Shown here piece by piece: positions 13,249-22,103 of a stretch of DNA of 34,638 bases. Position 1 is the stretch's first letter; each line of letters opens with the position of its first letter. The notes below the pieces were generated by a model. The model saw only the letters and a list, made by a program, of their open reading frames with translations, was not told the origin of the DNA and searched no databases. The DNA is from Lachnospiraceae bacterium. Its GTDB lineage: Bacteria > Bacillota > Clostridia > Lachnospirales > Lachnospiraceae. Where the stretch lies: the NCBI GenBank assembly GCA_017623215.1, contig JAGAPO010000063.1, forward strand, positions 1 through 34,638, in the 5' to 3' direction. The position numbers and the translations under genes are program-made.

Positions 13249-14409
13249 ATGAAAATTACAGATGTAAAAACCTTCGCCGTAGACTGCTTCCGCACCAATT
13301 GGGTGTTTGTAAAGGTCTGCACGGATGAAGGAATCGATGGTGTCGGCGAGGCAACCCTCGAGTATAAGGAAAAAGCTCTGTTTGGAGCAATCGAGCATAT
13401 CAGGGAATATCTGATCGGGAAGAACCCGCTTGAGATTGAAAAGCACTGGTTTCATATCTATCGGGACGCTTACTGGAGAGGCGGTGCCGTTCTGATGTCG
13501 GCGCTGTCCGCGGTCGAAGTGGCGCTCTGGGATATCCTCGGCAAGCACCTGAACGTACCGGTCTATCAGCTGCTCGGCGGCAAGGTGCATGACAAGGTAA
13601 GAATCTATGTCAACGGTTGGTTCTCCGGTGCAAAGACGCCGGAGGAATTCGGAGCCAAGGCAAAGGAAGCCGTAAAGCGCGGAGTCACCGCAATGAAATG
13701 GGACCCGTTCGGAAAGGCCTGGCTGGAGCTGTCGAATCATGACCTGGATACCGCCCTTCGCTGCGTGGCTGCAGTCAGAGAAGCGGTCGGCGACAGCGTT
13801 GACCTGCTGATCGAGGGCCACGGGCGCTTCCATGTTCCGACCGCGGTTAAGATTGCCAAGGAACTGGAGCCCTTCTCCCCTTACTGGTTCGAAGAGCCGG
13901 TTCCTCCGGATAATCTCGACGCCTTAAAACAGGTAAAGGACAAATCTCCCATCGCGATATCCGCGGGAGAACGCCTCTACACCCGCTGGGATTATAAAAA
14001 GATGTTCGACACCATGGCGGCTGATTATATCCAGCCGGATATCAGCCACGCAGGCGGACTGATGGAACTGAAAAAGATTGCCGCGGAGGCCGAATGCCGC
14101 TACCTTGGCTTCGCTCCCCACAATCCTTCCGGCCCGGTTGCCAATGCCGCAACCCTGCAGCTTGCCGCCTGCTGCCCGAATTTCTCGATCCTGGAAATTA
14201 TGTATTCGGATGTGGTGTACCGTAAGGATATCACCAACGAAGCGCTTACCTACGAGGATGGATATATCACGATTCCGGATAAGCCCGGCATCGGAATTGA
14301 AATTAATGAGGAAGAATGCCTGAAATACCCGTATCAGGTACATACCCTCCGCCACTACACCGGGGCACTGACCGACATCCGGCCGCCGGAGACTGCGTTT
14401 TATTTTTAA
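13249..14409 (+). CDS. Enolase-superfamily sugar acid dehydratase, galactonate-dehydratase-like
   Basis: A 386-residue mandelate-racemase-group enzyme, closest by eye to DgoD (D-galactonate dehydratase). It shares W-V-F-V-K-V-x-T-D-E-G, W-R-G-G-A-V-L-M-S-A-L, A-L-W-D-I-L-G-K and Q-P-D-I-S-H-A-G-G. Metal ligands are Glu189, Glu215 and Glu241, spaced 26 and 26 exactly as D183/E209/E235 of the E. coli enzyme; the two catalytic histidines are His191 (E-G-H-G-R) and His291 (A-P-H-N-P). The first ligand is Glu instead of Asp. The K-W-D-P-F-G strand differs from the DgoD F-K-L-N. The reaction is loss of water from an aldonic acid to give a 2-keto-3-deoxy acid; the acid itself (galactonate, fuconate or another) cannot be fixed. 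Ribosome site TTGGAGG precedes the ATG. Confidence 0.85.
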   Translation: MKITDVKTFAVDCFRTNWVFVKVCTDEGIDGVGEATLEYKEKALFGAIEHIREYLIGKNPLEIEKHWFHIYRDAYWRGGAVLMSALSAVEVALWDILGKHLNVPVYQLLGGKVHDKVRIYVNGWFSGAKTPEEFGAKAKEAVKRGVTAMKWDPFGKAWLELSNHDLDTALRCVAAVREAVGDSVDLLIEGHGRFHVPTAVKIAKELEPFSPYWFEEPVPPDNLDALKQVKDKSPIAISAGERLYTRWDYKKMFDTMAADYIQPDISHAGGLMELKKIAAEAECRYLGFAPHNPSGPVANAATLQLAACCPNFSILEIMYSDVVYRKDITNEALTYEDGYITIPDKPGIGIEINEEECLKYPYQVHTLRHYTGALTDIRPPETAFYF

Positions 14410-14437
14410 TAAAATCCGAAAGGAAGGATCCATTATT

Positions 14438-15277
14438 ATGAGACAATCCGTATTTGTTACCGGTGCAACGAACGGAACCGGTTTTGCGATTGCATCCCGA
14501 TTTGCAAAAGAGGGCTATGATGTCTTCATCGGAAGCCGCACGGAAGAAAATGCCTGCGTTGCCGCGAAACAGATCTCGGACGCATACGGTGTATTTGCAA
14601 AGGGCTATGGAATGAAGGTCTATGACGAAGCAGACGTCATCCGCATCTTTGACGATATCCGAGGCATGGGTTATAAGCTGAACACCTTGGTTCTCAACGC
14701 GGCCAATCTGGGCATCCGCCAGCAGTTCTTTGACGTGTCCATGGAGGAGTTCATGGATGTTATCCATACCAACATGGGCTGGAATTTTATGCTCTCCAGA
14801 CAAGCCGCGATTCAGATGAAGGAAAACGGCGGCGGTGCTATTGTGTTCATCAACTCGAACACGGCTTACCGTGCCATCCCGGATCGCATCGCCTACAGCG
14901 CCTCCAAGAGCGGCGCGCTCGGAATGATGCGCGCAATGGCGCTCGACCTTGGCCGATACAATATCCGCGTGAATGCGGTACTTCCCGGAATGATTAAGAC
15001 CGAACGGTGGCTGACCAATTACAACGACTGTCGCAACGCTCCGTCCAACTATACCCCGCTCGGCGATATCGCCGAGTTCGAAGACATTGCGGACGCAGCC
15101 TGGTACCTTGGAAGTGCCCAGTCCCGCAATGTAACCGGCACCGAGCTCGTTGTGGACGGCGGAAATATGATTCAGCTGTATCCGATTATTCCCGAGGAGA
15201 GAGAGCACATGTCATTTTGCGATAAAGGAAGCGAAACTGATAACGGCGCAACAGGAAAAAGCTCTTCCCGTTCATAA
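14438..15277 (+). CDS. SDR-family NAD(P)-dependent dehydrogenase
   Basis: A 279-residue classical short-chain dehydrogenase. The cofactor motif T-G-A-T-N-G-T-G lies at residues 8-15, N-A-A-N in the usual N-A-A-G place, and the catalytic Y-S-A-S-K at 153-157, with the serine expected in F-I-N-S-N. After the normal SDR end (V-V-D-G-G-N) there is a ~35-residue polar tail that classical members lack. The gene starts 28 nt after the dehydratase, so the two are co-transcribed. In oxidative sugar routes an SDR makes the aldonolactone from the free sugar; that is the role that I infer, though reduction of a keto sugar is equally allowed by the sequence. Confidence 0.85.
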   Translation: MRQSVFVTGATNGTGFAIASRFAKEGYDVFIGSRTEENACVAAKQISDAYGVFAKGYGMKVYDEADVIRIFDDIRGMGYKLNTLVLNAANLGIRQQFFDVSMEEFMDVIHTNMGWNFMLSRQAAIQMKENGGGAIVFINSNTAYRAIPDRIAYSASKSGALGMMRAMALDLGRYNIRVNAVLPGMIKTERWLTNYNDCRNAPSNYTPLGDIAEFEDIADAAWYLGSAQSRNVTGTELVVDGGNMIQLYPIIPEEREHMSFCDKGSETDNGATGKSSSRS

Positions 15278-15318
15278 CAATACCGTATCCATTCCCGGTA
15301 TCACAACCGGGGCTTTTC

Positions 15319-15382
15319 TTCTATTAAGATAGGGCTGTCAGCGGATAACTATTCTATTAAGAAAAGGCTGTCAGCGGATAAA
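15319..15382. repeat. Two 31-bp direct repeats, 33-bp period
   Basis: TTCTATTAAG ... GGCTGTCAGCGGATAA occurs at about 15319-15349 and again at 15352-15382, nearly identical. The second copy ends ~29 nt before the glycosidase start at 15411. Spacing of about three helical turns places both copies on one face of the DNA, as for direct-repeat sites of AraC-type activators; alternatively a simple tandem duplication. Confidence 0.75.
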
Positions 15383-15410
15383 AATACTTACCTGTATAAG
15401 GAGGATACTC

Positions 15411-16835
15411 ATGCAGCGACTGAAAAAAATTGGGACCATTACCCCAAAACACTCCAAAGACATAGCGCACTCCCGTCTCGGCATCGGCTTTGAAAAGCTC
15501 GACCGGGACGCATTTGACCCGGAAAAGGCCTATGACAAGATTGCCGCGCTTGGTGTAAAGTGGGCCAGAATCCAGTCCGGTTGGCAAAAGACCGAGAAAG
15601 AAAGGGGCGTCTATGATTTTGCATGGCTGGATGCAATTGTAGATAATTTAATCAGCAGAGGACTGATTCCGTGGATGTGTCTCTGCTACGGCAACGAGCT
15701 GTATACGCCCGAAGCGGCTGAGGTGTTCGGCGCGGTAGGCTGCCCGCCGATTCATACGGAGGAGGAAAGACAGGCGTGGCACAGCTATGTAAAGGCCTGT
15801 GCAGCGCATTATAAAGGAAGAATTGAATATTTTGAGGTGTGGAACGAGCCGGATGGCGGATGGTGCTGGAAATACGGCCCGAACCCGGTCGAACTCGGAG
15901 AATTCACAGTTGCGACCGCAAAGGCGGTCAAAGAGGGCAATCCGGACGCAAAGGTCATCGGCGGTTCGGTCTGCTCGAAAAATCTCTGCTATGTGCAGCA
16001 GGCGCTGGATACCGGAATGGGCGAGGCGGTTGATGCCTTCACCTTCCATGAGTATACTCCGAACGAGACCAGCATACCGGAGACCGTCGCCGCCTACGGT
16101 GCTCTGTGCCGAAAATACAACCCGAATATCGAGATTATTCAGGGCGAATCCGGAAGCCAGTCAAAGAGCGGAGGTCACGGTGCGCTGTGGTCTCAGGGAT
16201 GGAATGAGGATAAGCAGGCTCGCCAGCTGGCTCGTCACACCATGATCGATTTAACAACGCCGGTCAAGTTCACCTCGTATTTCTCCTGCATGGATATGAT
16301 CGAGGCGCTGAACGGCAAAAAGGGCGATAAGCAGAGCTGGCTTGACTTTGGATATTTCGGTGTGCTTGGCGCGCAGTTTGACGAGAACGGATTCCCCATC
16401 GGAACCTATGAACCGAAGCCCTCTTACCGGGCGCTCCAGACGATCGCGTCCATCTTCGCCGAGGATTTTGAAGTGTGCGATCTTCCGATTTTCACCTGGC
16501 GATTTAATTCTCCCTGGATCGGCGGAATCGACTGCCAGGAAGCAAGCATGATCTCCTGCGGATTCCGCAAACCGAACGGTTCCGAGGCGTATGTATACTG
16601 GAACAGCACCAATCTGCACACGACCCGCTTTGAAAGCACCGCAAGCTATCAGATCGCCAACGATCACTGCGACGATATCAAGCTGGTCAATCTCCTGGAC
16701 GGCTCGGTCTACGAGATCGGACCGGATATTCTTGAGCGGACCAGTGACAAATCCGTGACTCTGAAGAATGTTCCGATTACGGATTATCCGCTTTTGATTA
16801 CCTTTGGAGACTTTATTGAGTTTGAACGTCTGTAG
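15411..16835 (+). CDS. Glycoside hydrolase, clan A, GH39/GH5-like
   Basis: A 474-residue (beta/alpha)8 glycosidase of the retaining 4/7 superfamily. The acid/base is Glu146 in F-E-V-W-N-E-P-D, and the best nucleophile is Glu246 in I-I-Q-G-E-S-G. H-E-Y near 212-214 and a C-terminal beta-sandwich (about residue 375 on) fit the GH39 layout of beta-xylosidases and alpha-L-iduronidases, but the sequence is divergent and may belong to a newer family. There is no signal peptide, so it should act on imported oligosaccharides. AAGGAGG precedes the ATG. It may be read with the three upstream genes or from its own control region with the direct repeats. Confidence 0.75.
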   Translation: MQRLKKIGTITPKHSKDIAHSRLGIGFEKLDRDAFDPEKAYDKIAALGVKWARIQSGWQKTEKERGVYDFAWLDAIVDNLISRGLIPWMCLCYGNELYTPEAAEVFGAVGCPPIHTEEERQAWHSYVKACAAHYKGRIEYFEVWNEPDGGWCWKYGPNPVELGEFTVATAKAVKEGNPDAKVIGGSVCSKNLCYVQQALDTGMGEAVDAFTFHEYTPNETSIPETVAAYGALCRKYNPNIEIIQGESGSQSKSGGHGALWSQGWNEDKQARQLARHTMIDLTTPVKFTSYFSCMDMIEALNGKKGDKQSWLDFGYFGVLGAQFDENGFPIGTYEPKPSYRALQTIASIFAEDFEVCDLPIFTWRFNSPWIGGIDCQEASMISCGFRKPNGSEAYVYWNSTNLHTTRFESTASYQIANDHCDDIKLVNLLDGSVYEIGPDILERTSDKSVTLKNVPITDYPLLITFGDFIEFERL

Positions 16836-16846
16836 GACTGCACAGC

Positions 16847-16881
16847 ACGGGGGATGACCGCCAATCGGTGTCATCCCCCGT
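16847..16881. terminator. Bidirectional terminator-like hairpin
   Basis: ACGGGGGATGAC (16847-16858) pairs perfectly with GTCATCCCCCGT (16870-16881), loop 11 nt, followed on the plus strand by TATCTTCTAATATT. It lies between the glycosidase and the convergent AraC gene. Confidence 0.75.
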
Positions 16882-16896
16882 TATCTTCTAATATTC

Positions 16897-17727
16897 TCAG
16901 CTTTCCCGGAATCCGGAAGGCGATGTTCCAAAATGCTTCTTAAACCGATTGGAAAAATACGCGATATCGGCGTACCCGCATTTCCACGCGATCGTTCCAA
17001 TCTCCTCCTTTGTATTCTTCAGTAGCTCCTGAGCGAGCTCCATTCGCAGAATCTGAATATATTTCATGATGGTCAATCCGGTAATCTCCCGGAAGCGTCG
17101 GCAGCAATAGGTCTCATTGTAGCCGAACTGCCTGCTGATTGTCCGGGCGGTAATCGCCTCCGTGTAGTGCCCGTTGATATATTCGAGCACATCATGAAAC
17201 CGCTCGTCCGGCTTATAGATAATCCTGCTTTCGGCTGCACCGTCCTGATAGAGGAGCGCAATCAGCTCGTAGACGGTTCCGACCGCCGCAAGCGGATGGC
17301 TCTCCCTTTTTTCTGTCAGATAGCGGATGAGCCGGTCCAATGTCTCCACAAGCTCTTCCCGTTCCGTTACCGCAGGGAAACGAACCGCGTATCCGGCAAG
17401 CGGTGCAAGATAATTGTCCGAGGCTGCCGTTCGGTTGCAGAACCGTTCCACATCGAACATGATAACATCATACTCCGCTCCCTCTTCTCCTGCGACGCCG
17501 CAATGCATCTGTCCGGGGGTAAAGACCGCCGCCTGTCCCGGTAAAAGACAGACCTGCTCCTCTCCCAGATATAACAGCAGCTTTCCGTTTTTCATCCGAA
17601 GTATTTCCATTCTCTCATGCCAGTGCATTCCGAAACACAGTTTATTCGGCGCATGGTCAAAATGCAAATATTTAATTGCGTTCTCGCCGTATACCACCGG
17701 CGTCAGTTCCTTGTAAGCGTTCAGCAT
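16897..17727 (-). CDS. AraC-family transcription regulator
   Basis: A 276-residue sugar-type regulator. The N-terminal cupin domain carries the usual H-W-H-E-R-M-E-I-L (about residue 33) and L-L-P-G-Q-A-A-V-F-T-P-G-Q-M-H motifs; the C-terminal ~100 residues are the AraC DNA-binding domain (I-T-A-R-T-I-S-R-Q-F-G-Y-N-E-T-Y-C-C-R-R-F and A-W-K-C-G-Y-A-D-I-A-Y-F-S-N-R-F-K-K). The frame is open 14 codons further, but the Met at 17727 has AGGAG 8 nt upstream. It is divergent from the isomerase/oxidoreductase pair and likely controls it. Confidence 0.9.
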   Translation of the reverse strand: MLNAYKELTPVVYGENAIKYLHFDHAPNKLCFGMHWHERMEILRMKNGKLLLYLGEEQVCLLPGQAAVFTPGQMHCGVAGEEGAEYDVIMFDVERFCNRTAASDNYLAPLAGYAVRFPAVTEREELVETLDRLIRYLTEKRESHPLAAVGTVYELIALLYQDGAAESRIIYKPDERFHDVLEYINGHYTEAITARTISRQFGYNETYCCRRFREITGLTIMKYIQILRMELAQELLKNTKEEIGTIAWKCGYADIAYFSNRFKKHFGTSPSGFRES

Positions 17728-17825
17728 GATATATTCTCCTGTTGGACGGTATCCCCGGGTTATAGACAATCCGGCCGGCCCCGCCCTGCATATTTCGTAC
17801 CTGTCTTGTACTATCCTGTATATTC

Positions 17826-17834
17826 AGTATAACA
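17826..17834 (-). promoter_or_regulatory. Extended -10 promoter of the second AraC gene
   Basis: On the minus strand TGT-TATACT (17834-17826) forms an extended -10; the -35 (TCGCCA, 17 nt upstream) is weak. It leaves a ~90-nt leader. On the plus strand, a weak pair TTGGTT-17-TATCGT just before the isomerase gene is what an activator-dependent promoter might look like. Confidence 0.45.
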
Positions 17835-18004
17835 CACCCGCTGTCAGATGGCGAGTCCAAAAAGTACAAATATTACAAATGCAAGTCGAAATAATCGTTG
17901 GTTTTTCACCTTTTTCATGATATCGTAGAGATAGCAGTACAAAAGCAATCCATTCATTTTTTTATATGCCGGAATGTATCCGGCGAACCAAAGGAGGCTA
18001 TATT

Positions 18005-18841
18005 ATGAAAATTGGTACCTGTGTTTCTCTCAGCTCAATCGAGAGCATGCCGGAAAAGCTCGCTACGCTGCGTGAGAACGGATTCGATTCCTGCCAGCTG
18101 ATCGCCTGGAATACGACAATCTGGACGGATGAGAATGCCGAGATATTAAAGCAGATGTTAGCAGATGCCGGTGTTACCGTATCCGCGTTCTGGTGCGGCT
18201 GGCAGGGTCCCGCCGTATGGAATTTCTATGACGGTCAGATTACGCTCGGTCTTGTTCCGCCGGAATATCGCCAGATGCGCGTTCAGAATCTGTGTGATGG
18301 AGCTGACTTCGCACACAAGCTCGGAATTACCGACGTTGTCACTCACATGGGCTTCATTCCCGAGAACCCGAACGATCCGAATTTCGCGGGCTTCTGCGTC
18401 GCAGTCCGCACGGTTGCAAGGCACTTAAAGGGCAACGGCCAGTACCTTCTGTTCGAGACCGGCCAGGAGACCCCCGTTACCATGCTCCGCTGCTTCGAAC
18501 AGGTCGGTGAGGACAATCTGGGCGTGAACCTGGATACTGCGAACCTGATTCTCTACGGCAGAGCCAACCCGGTTGACGCGCTCGACGTATTCGGCAAATA
18601 TGTCCGCAACCTGCATGCAAAGGACGGCTGCTATCCGACCAACGGCCATGACCTTGGCGCCGAGACTCCGATCGGACAAGGTAAGGTAGACTTCCGTGCC
18701 CTGTTCGTAAAGCTGCATGAGCTCGGCTATCATTCTCACGTTACCATTGAGCGCGAGATTCGCGGCGACCAGCAGTTAAAGGATATTCTCGCTGCAAGAG
18801 ACTATCTGCAGGCAATTATCTCGGAAATCTACGGAGAATAA
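18005..18841 (+). CDS. Sugar phosphate isomerase/epimerase family protein
   Basis: A 278-residue TIM-barrel protein of the AP-endonuclease-2/xylose-isomerase-like fold. Metal-site strands are seen as V-T-H-M-G-F, L-F-E-T-G-Q-E, N-L-D-T-A-N, H-A-K-D-G and T-I-E-R-E-I. Members isomerise or epimerise keto sugars or inositol derivatives, or act on oxidised sugar residues, and often sit beside Gfo/Idh/MocA enzymes, as here. The ATG at 18005 follows AAAGGAGG; an upstream in-frame ATG at 17966 has no site and is rejected. Codon use suggests good expression. The substrate is unknown. Confidence 0.85.
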   Translation: MKIGTCVSLSSIESMPEKLATLRENGFDSCQLIAWNTTIWTDENAEILKQMLADAGVTVSAFWCGWQGPAVWNFYDGQITLGLVPPEYRQMRVQNLCDGADFAHKLGITDVVTHMGFIPENPNDPNFAGFCVAVRTVARHLKGNGQYLLFETGQETPVTMLRCFEQVGEDNLGVNLDTANLILYGRANPVDALDVFGKYVRNLHAKDGCYPTNGHDLGAETPIGQGKVDFRALFVKLHELGYHSHVTIEREIRGDQQLKDILAARDYLQAIISEIYGE

Positions 18842-18899
18842 GGATCTGAATTTCAGCAGACAGGCCGTATTTATCAGCGGCAGAAAGTGAGGAATCTAC

Positions 18900-19844
18900 A
18901 TGTTAAAAATCGGTTTAGTTGGTGTCGGCGGCATCAGCCGCGCACATATTGCTGCATGGGAAGAGATGCCCGATGTCGAACTCGCTGCTCTGTGCGACAT
19001 TCGCCAAGAGCGCCTTGACCTGTATCCGTCCAAGCGTCACTATCTGGAATTCGACGAGATGTTGAAGAACGAGGAACTCGATATCCTTGACATCTGCCTT
19101 CCGACCTATCTTCACGCGGATTTCGCTGTGAAGGCGATGAATCGCAGGATCAACGTAATCACAGAGAAGCCCATTTCCTTAAAGGAAGAAGACGTAGAAC
19201 GCGTCTACTCCGCTGCGGCAAAGAACAATGTCAAATTCATGGTTGCCCAGGTGCTCCGCTTCTGGCCGGAATATGAACTCTTAAAAGAACTCTACGACAC
19301 TCAGAAATACGGCAAGCTTCTTTCCGGCAACATGACCCGTCTTGGCGGCTACCCGAAATGGAGCTGGGATAACTGGATGAGAGACGAGAAGCGCTGCGGT
19401 CTGGTACCGTTCGACCTGCACATCCATGACCTCGATTTCATCGTCTACGCGTTTGGCGAGCCGAAGAATGTGATCCGGCACCGCTCCCGGACTCCTGGAA
19501 ATGACTACCTGCACAACATGTACGAATTCGAAGATTTCTTCATCTCGACCGAAGCCTCCTGGTATGCGGCTCCCTATCCGTTCTCCGCAGGGTTCCGCTT
19601 CCAGTTTGAAAAGGCGCTCATCGTCTACTCGCAGGGCAAATGTATGATCTACCCGAACGAAGGCGAGATCATTGATCTTACCCGGGAAGATACCGGAGAT
19701 ACCGGCGCAATCAACCTTCCGAAGAGCAATGCGTACGCAAATGAGCTTCGTTATTTTGCCGACTGCGTAATCGCGGACAGCTTCCCGGACAAGGTAAAGG
19801 CAGAGGAGCTCTCCGCTGTCATCCGGATTTTGAATCAGATGTAA
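18900..19844 (+). CDS. Gfo/Idh/MocA-family oxidoreductase
   Basis: A 314-residue NAD(P)-dependent sugar or cyclitol dehydrogenase. The N-terminal Rossmann fold begins G-L-V-G-V-G-G-I-S and contains I-T-E-K-P with Lys90, the family's conserved catalytic-side lysine. The C-terminal sheet domain has D-L-H-I-H-D-L-D-F, the usual D-x-G/H-x-H-x-D-D-like catalytic region. It follows the isomerase/epimerase by 58 nt. Such pairs oxidise a sugar hydroxyl and then rearrange the keto product; some cleave glycosides through a keto intermediate. Which of these applies cannot be read from sequence. Confidence 0.87.
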   Translation: MLKIGLVGVGGISRAHIAAWEEMPDVELAALCDIRQERLDLYPSKRHYLEFDEMLKNEELDILDICLPTYLHADFAVKAMNRRINVITEKPISLKEEDVERVYSAAAKNNVKFMVAQVLRFWPEYELLKELYDTQKYGKLLSGNMTRLGGYPKWSWDNWMRDEKRCGLVPFDLHIHDLDFIVYAFGEPKNVIRHRSRTPGNDYLHNMYEFEDFFISTEASWYAAPYPFSAGFRFQFEKALIVYSQGKCMIYPNEGEIIDLTREDTGDTGAINLPKSNAYANELRYFADCVIADSFPDKVKAEELSAVIRILNQM

Positions 19845-19879
19845 CGAATCGAATGTAACGAATCTGATGTAATGTATCT

Positions 19880-19924
19880 GATGACAAAACCAGCTGGCCC
19901 GGTCACTCATCTGGTTTTGTCATC
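19880..19924. terminator. Bidirectional terminator
   Basis: GATGACAAAACCAG (19880-19893) pairs perfectly over 14 bp with CTGGTTTTGTCATC (19911-19924); the A- and T-runs in the stem serve either direction. It lies between the oxidoreductase and the convergent MATE gene. Confidence 0.85.
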
Positions 19925-19935
19925 GTATGAACGCA

Positions 19936-21294
19936 TTACCGAACCGTCACACACTTCCCATATATCCTCTTTCGATTGATCAGATACGCCGCGAACAATC
20001 CCACAGCCGCAATCGCCCAGCCGAGGGTATAAGAGATGCTTCGGCCGATCGTTCCATAAACCGGGATGATCCAGAACGCACAGATCAGGTTGCCAATCAA
20101 TTCTCCGATGCCGGACACCAGCGAGACTTTGCTGAGCCCTACTGCGTCCAGGAATCCGCGCACGGTATAGATAACCGCTACAAATATATATCCGAGACCG
20201 TTCCAGAACCAGTATTCTTTTCCGTAAGCAACGATTGCTGGATCATCGAACAGGCTGCTGAAGTACCGTTCGCCTAACAGAGCAAATACGCCAAAGCAGA
20301 ATACGCCGTACAGAACACAGACGGTCGTGGAAAGGATAAAGAATTGCTTTACTCGTTTTCCTTTTCCTGCGCCGTAGTTCTGGGGTACGAATACCATGCA
20401 GGCAGTGGAGCAGGCACCCATGATTCCGCTTAAGGGCAGGGATACGCTTAGCGTGGATATGTAATCGAGACTCAGATATTTGTTGGTCTGCACGCTCACA
20501 AAGAGGTAGCCAATGTTGCAGAGTACAATCTGAAACGCCATTAACAGGCCGTATCGCACAACGTCCCATATCAGGATCGGATCCGGTCTCCAGGCATCCT
20601 TATCGGGCTTCATCTTAAAATTGTTCCGCTTCAGCAATATGATACTGGTCAGTATCAGAGCGATCGAGTTGCAGGCCGACAGCATCGCAGCGCCTGCAAG
20701 CCCCCCTCGGAATACCACCAACAGCAGTACCGCCATAACGGAAGAACCGCAGGAGCTCACACAATTGACGATAAAAATATCTTTCACGGTTCCGATTCCA
20801 TTTACAATCATAACTAAAAGGCTGCCAATCGGAATGATCATATAGGCAATCAGGTAGATCACATAGTATTGCTTCGCATACGCATATACTTCTTCCGGTA
20901 CGCTTAACAGATGCAGTACCGCGTCCACTCCCAGCAAAAGTGCCGCGAGACAGATCGCTTCTACAATCAGGATGGAATACATCGCGTTTATTGTGTATTT
21001 ATTGATTCCATATCCTTCCGTACTGTTATAATACCGCGCTGTCTTAATCCAGCTGGCCGATACGATGCTTCCTACTACGTTTCCAAGCAGACTTGTAACC
21101 AGGCTAATCAGTCCCGTAACCGTAAATAGTATCTGTCCCACATATTTACTGTAAATATCGTTTGTCAGCGCCGCGGTAAAAAGCGACAGGACGCTGACCA
21201 GCGCTAACGGTGCGCCGATGGATATTAACACCCGAATCGGGCTGTCATTTAACACATCCATTTTTCTTCGTTCTTTTTTTGGTCCTTTGCTCAT
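19936..21294 (-). CDS. MATE-family multidrug/cation exporter
   Basis: A 452-residue membrane protein with about twelve helices and the MATE two-fold layout: an N-terminal half starting P-I-R-V-L-I-S-I-G-A-P-L-A, and a second half with P-L-S-G-I-M-G-A-C-S-T-A-C-M-V-F-V-P-Q-N-Y-G-A-G-K, the family's conserved Q-N-x-G-A-G signature. It exports small molecules in exchange for Na+ or H+. The N-terminus is unusually basic (K-G-P-K-K-E-R-R-K). GGAGG precedes the ATG at 21294. It lies 113 nt downstream of the alarmone synthetase gene on the same strand. Substrate unknown. Confidence 0.88.
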   Translation of the reverse strand: MSKGPKKERRKMDVLNDSPIRVLISIGAPLALVSVLSLFTAALTNDIYSKYVGQILFTVTGLISLVTSLLGNVVGSIVSASWIKTARYYNSTEGYGINKYTINAMYSILIVEAICLAALLLGVDAVLHLLSVPEEVYAYAKQYYVIYLIAYMIIPIGSLLVMIVNGIGTVKDIFIVNCVSSCGSSVMAVLLLVVFRGGLAGAAMLSACNSIALILTSIILLKRNNFKMKPDKDAWRPDPILIWDVVRYGLLMAFQIVLCNIGYLFVSVQTNKYLSLDYISTLSVSLPLSGIMGACSTACMVFVPQNYGAGKGKRVKQFFILSTTVCVLYGVFCFGVFALLGERYFSSLFDDPAIVAYGKEYWFWNGLGYIFVAVIYTVRGFLDAVGLSKVSLVSGIGELIGNLICAFWIIPVYGTIGRSISYTLGWAIAAVGLFAAYLINRKRIYGKCVTVR

Positions 21295-21407
21295 AATTTC
21301 CTCCCATTTGATTCCCTTCTATCGTTCGTTTTTTGGCACATCGGTTTGATCCGTCTTCCTTTTCTTTTTGGGTGAGTCCGGTCTGTTCCTTTGTCCGGAG
21401 CTCATCT

Positions 21408-22103
21408 CTATATCTCTCTTCCTTTTCTCAGACGATCCATTCGGGTATCCAGCTCTGTGCTTAGGTTCGCACACTCATACAGCTCCTTTTGCATCTCCTC
21501 TGTGAAGTTCCCTTCCTTCTTATAACGGAGCTGGTGTTCCAGGCTTGCCCAGCAGTCCATTGCAATGGTCCGCAGCTGAATCTCAACCTTCATGAAGCGT
21601 TTTTCATTCTCCAGAAAGATTGGAACTGCTACAATCAGATGCAGACTGCGGTAGCCGTTGCTTTTCGGATTCGCAATATAATCCTTTTTTTCAATCAAAG
21701 TGATATCATCCTGCTTGAGCAGCGCTTCGGCCAGCGTGTAGACATCCTCCAGAAAGGAACAGATAATCCGGATTCCGGCAACATCGTTCAGGTTCTGTTC
21801 GATCGCCTCCAGCGTAAACGGCAGGCCTTTGCGTTCCAGCTTCTCCGTGATGCTCACCATCTTTTTCAGCCTTGTCTTGATACTGTTAATCGGATTGCGG
21901 TCATGCTGGAGGGAGTATTCCTCGTCCAGTACTTTGAACTTGGTCTCGATCTCCATCATTGCACATCGGTAGTAGGACATCAGTCGCTGCAGTTCAATAC
22001 CTTTTTTCTGTATCTGCTCAACGGCCCGTTCGACTGCCCGTTCGTCCGAAAATGTCCCGAGGAGTCTTTTGTATAATTCTTCTTCCTTTGTATCTTCCTG
22101 CAT
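21408..22103 (-). CDS. Small alarmone synthetase, GTP pyrophosphokinase (RelA/SpoT domain)
   Basis: A 231-residue single-domain (p)ppGpp synthetase that transfers pyrophosphate from ATP to GTP or GDP. The Rel/Spo signatures are present: T-R-L-K-K-M-V-S-I-T-E-K-L near residue 80, D-V-A-G-I-R-I-I-C, N-P-K-S-N-G-Y-R-S-L-H and V-E-I-Q-L-R-T-I-A-M-D-C-W-A-S-L-E-H. There is no hydrolase (HD), TGS or ACT domain, so it belongs to the RelQ/RelP-like small synthetases, whose activity is set mainly by expression and by assembly into tetramers. The start at 22103 has only a distant AAGGA, so a slightly later start is possible. Confidence 0.9.
   Translation of the reverse strand: MQEDTKEEELYKRLLGTFSDERAVERAVEQIQKKGIELQRLMSYYRCAMMEIETKFKVLDEEYSLQHDRNPINSIKTRLKKMVSITEKLERKGLPFTLEAIEQNLNDVAGIRIICSFLEDVYTLAEALLKQDDITLIEKKDYIANPKSNGYRSLHLIVAVPIFLENEKRFMKVEIQLRTIAMDCWASLEHQLRYKKEGNFTEEMQKELYECANLSTELDTRMDRLRKGREI

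Noticed and set aside
14303..15208. 301-codon minus-strand frame antisense to the SDR gene
   Set aside because: It lacks any recognisable domain and runs opposite a well-supported SDR with intact cofactor and catalytic motifs.
21319..21405. 28-codon minus-strand frame between the alarmone synthetase and MATE genes, with a basic P-K-K-K-R-K run
   Set aside because: Weak ribosome site and A-rich DNA that yields lysine by composition; the likeness to a nuclear import signal has no meaning in a bacterium.
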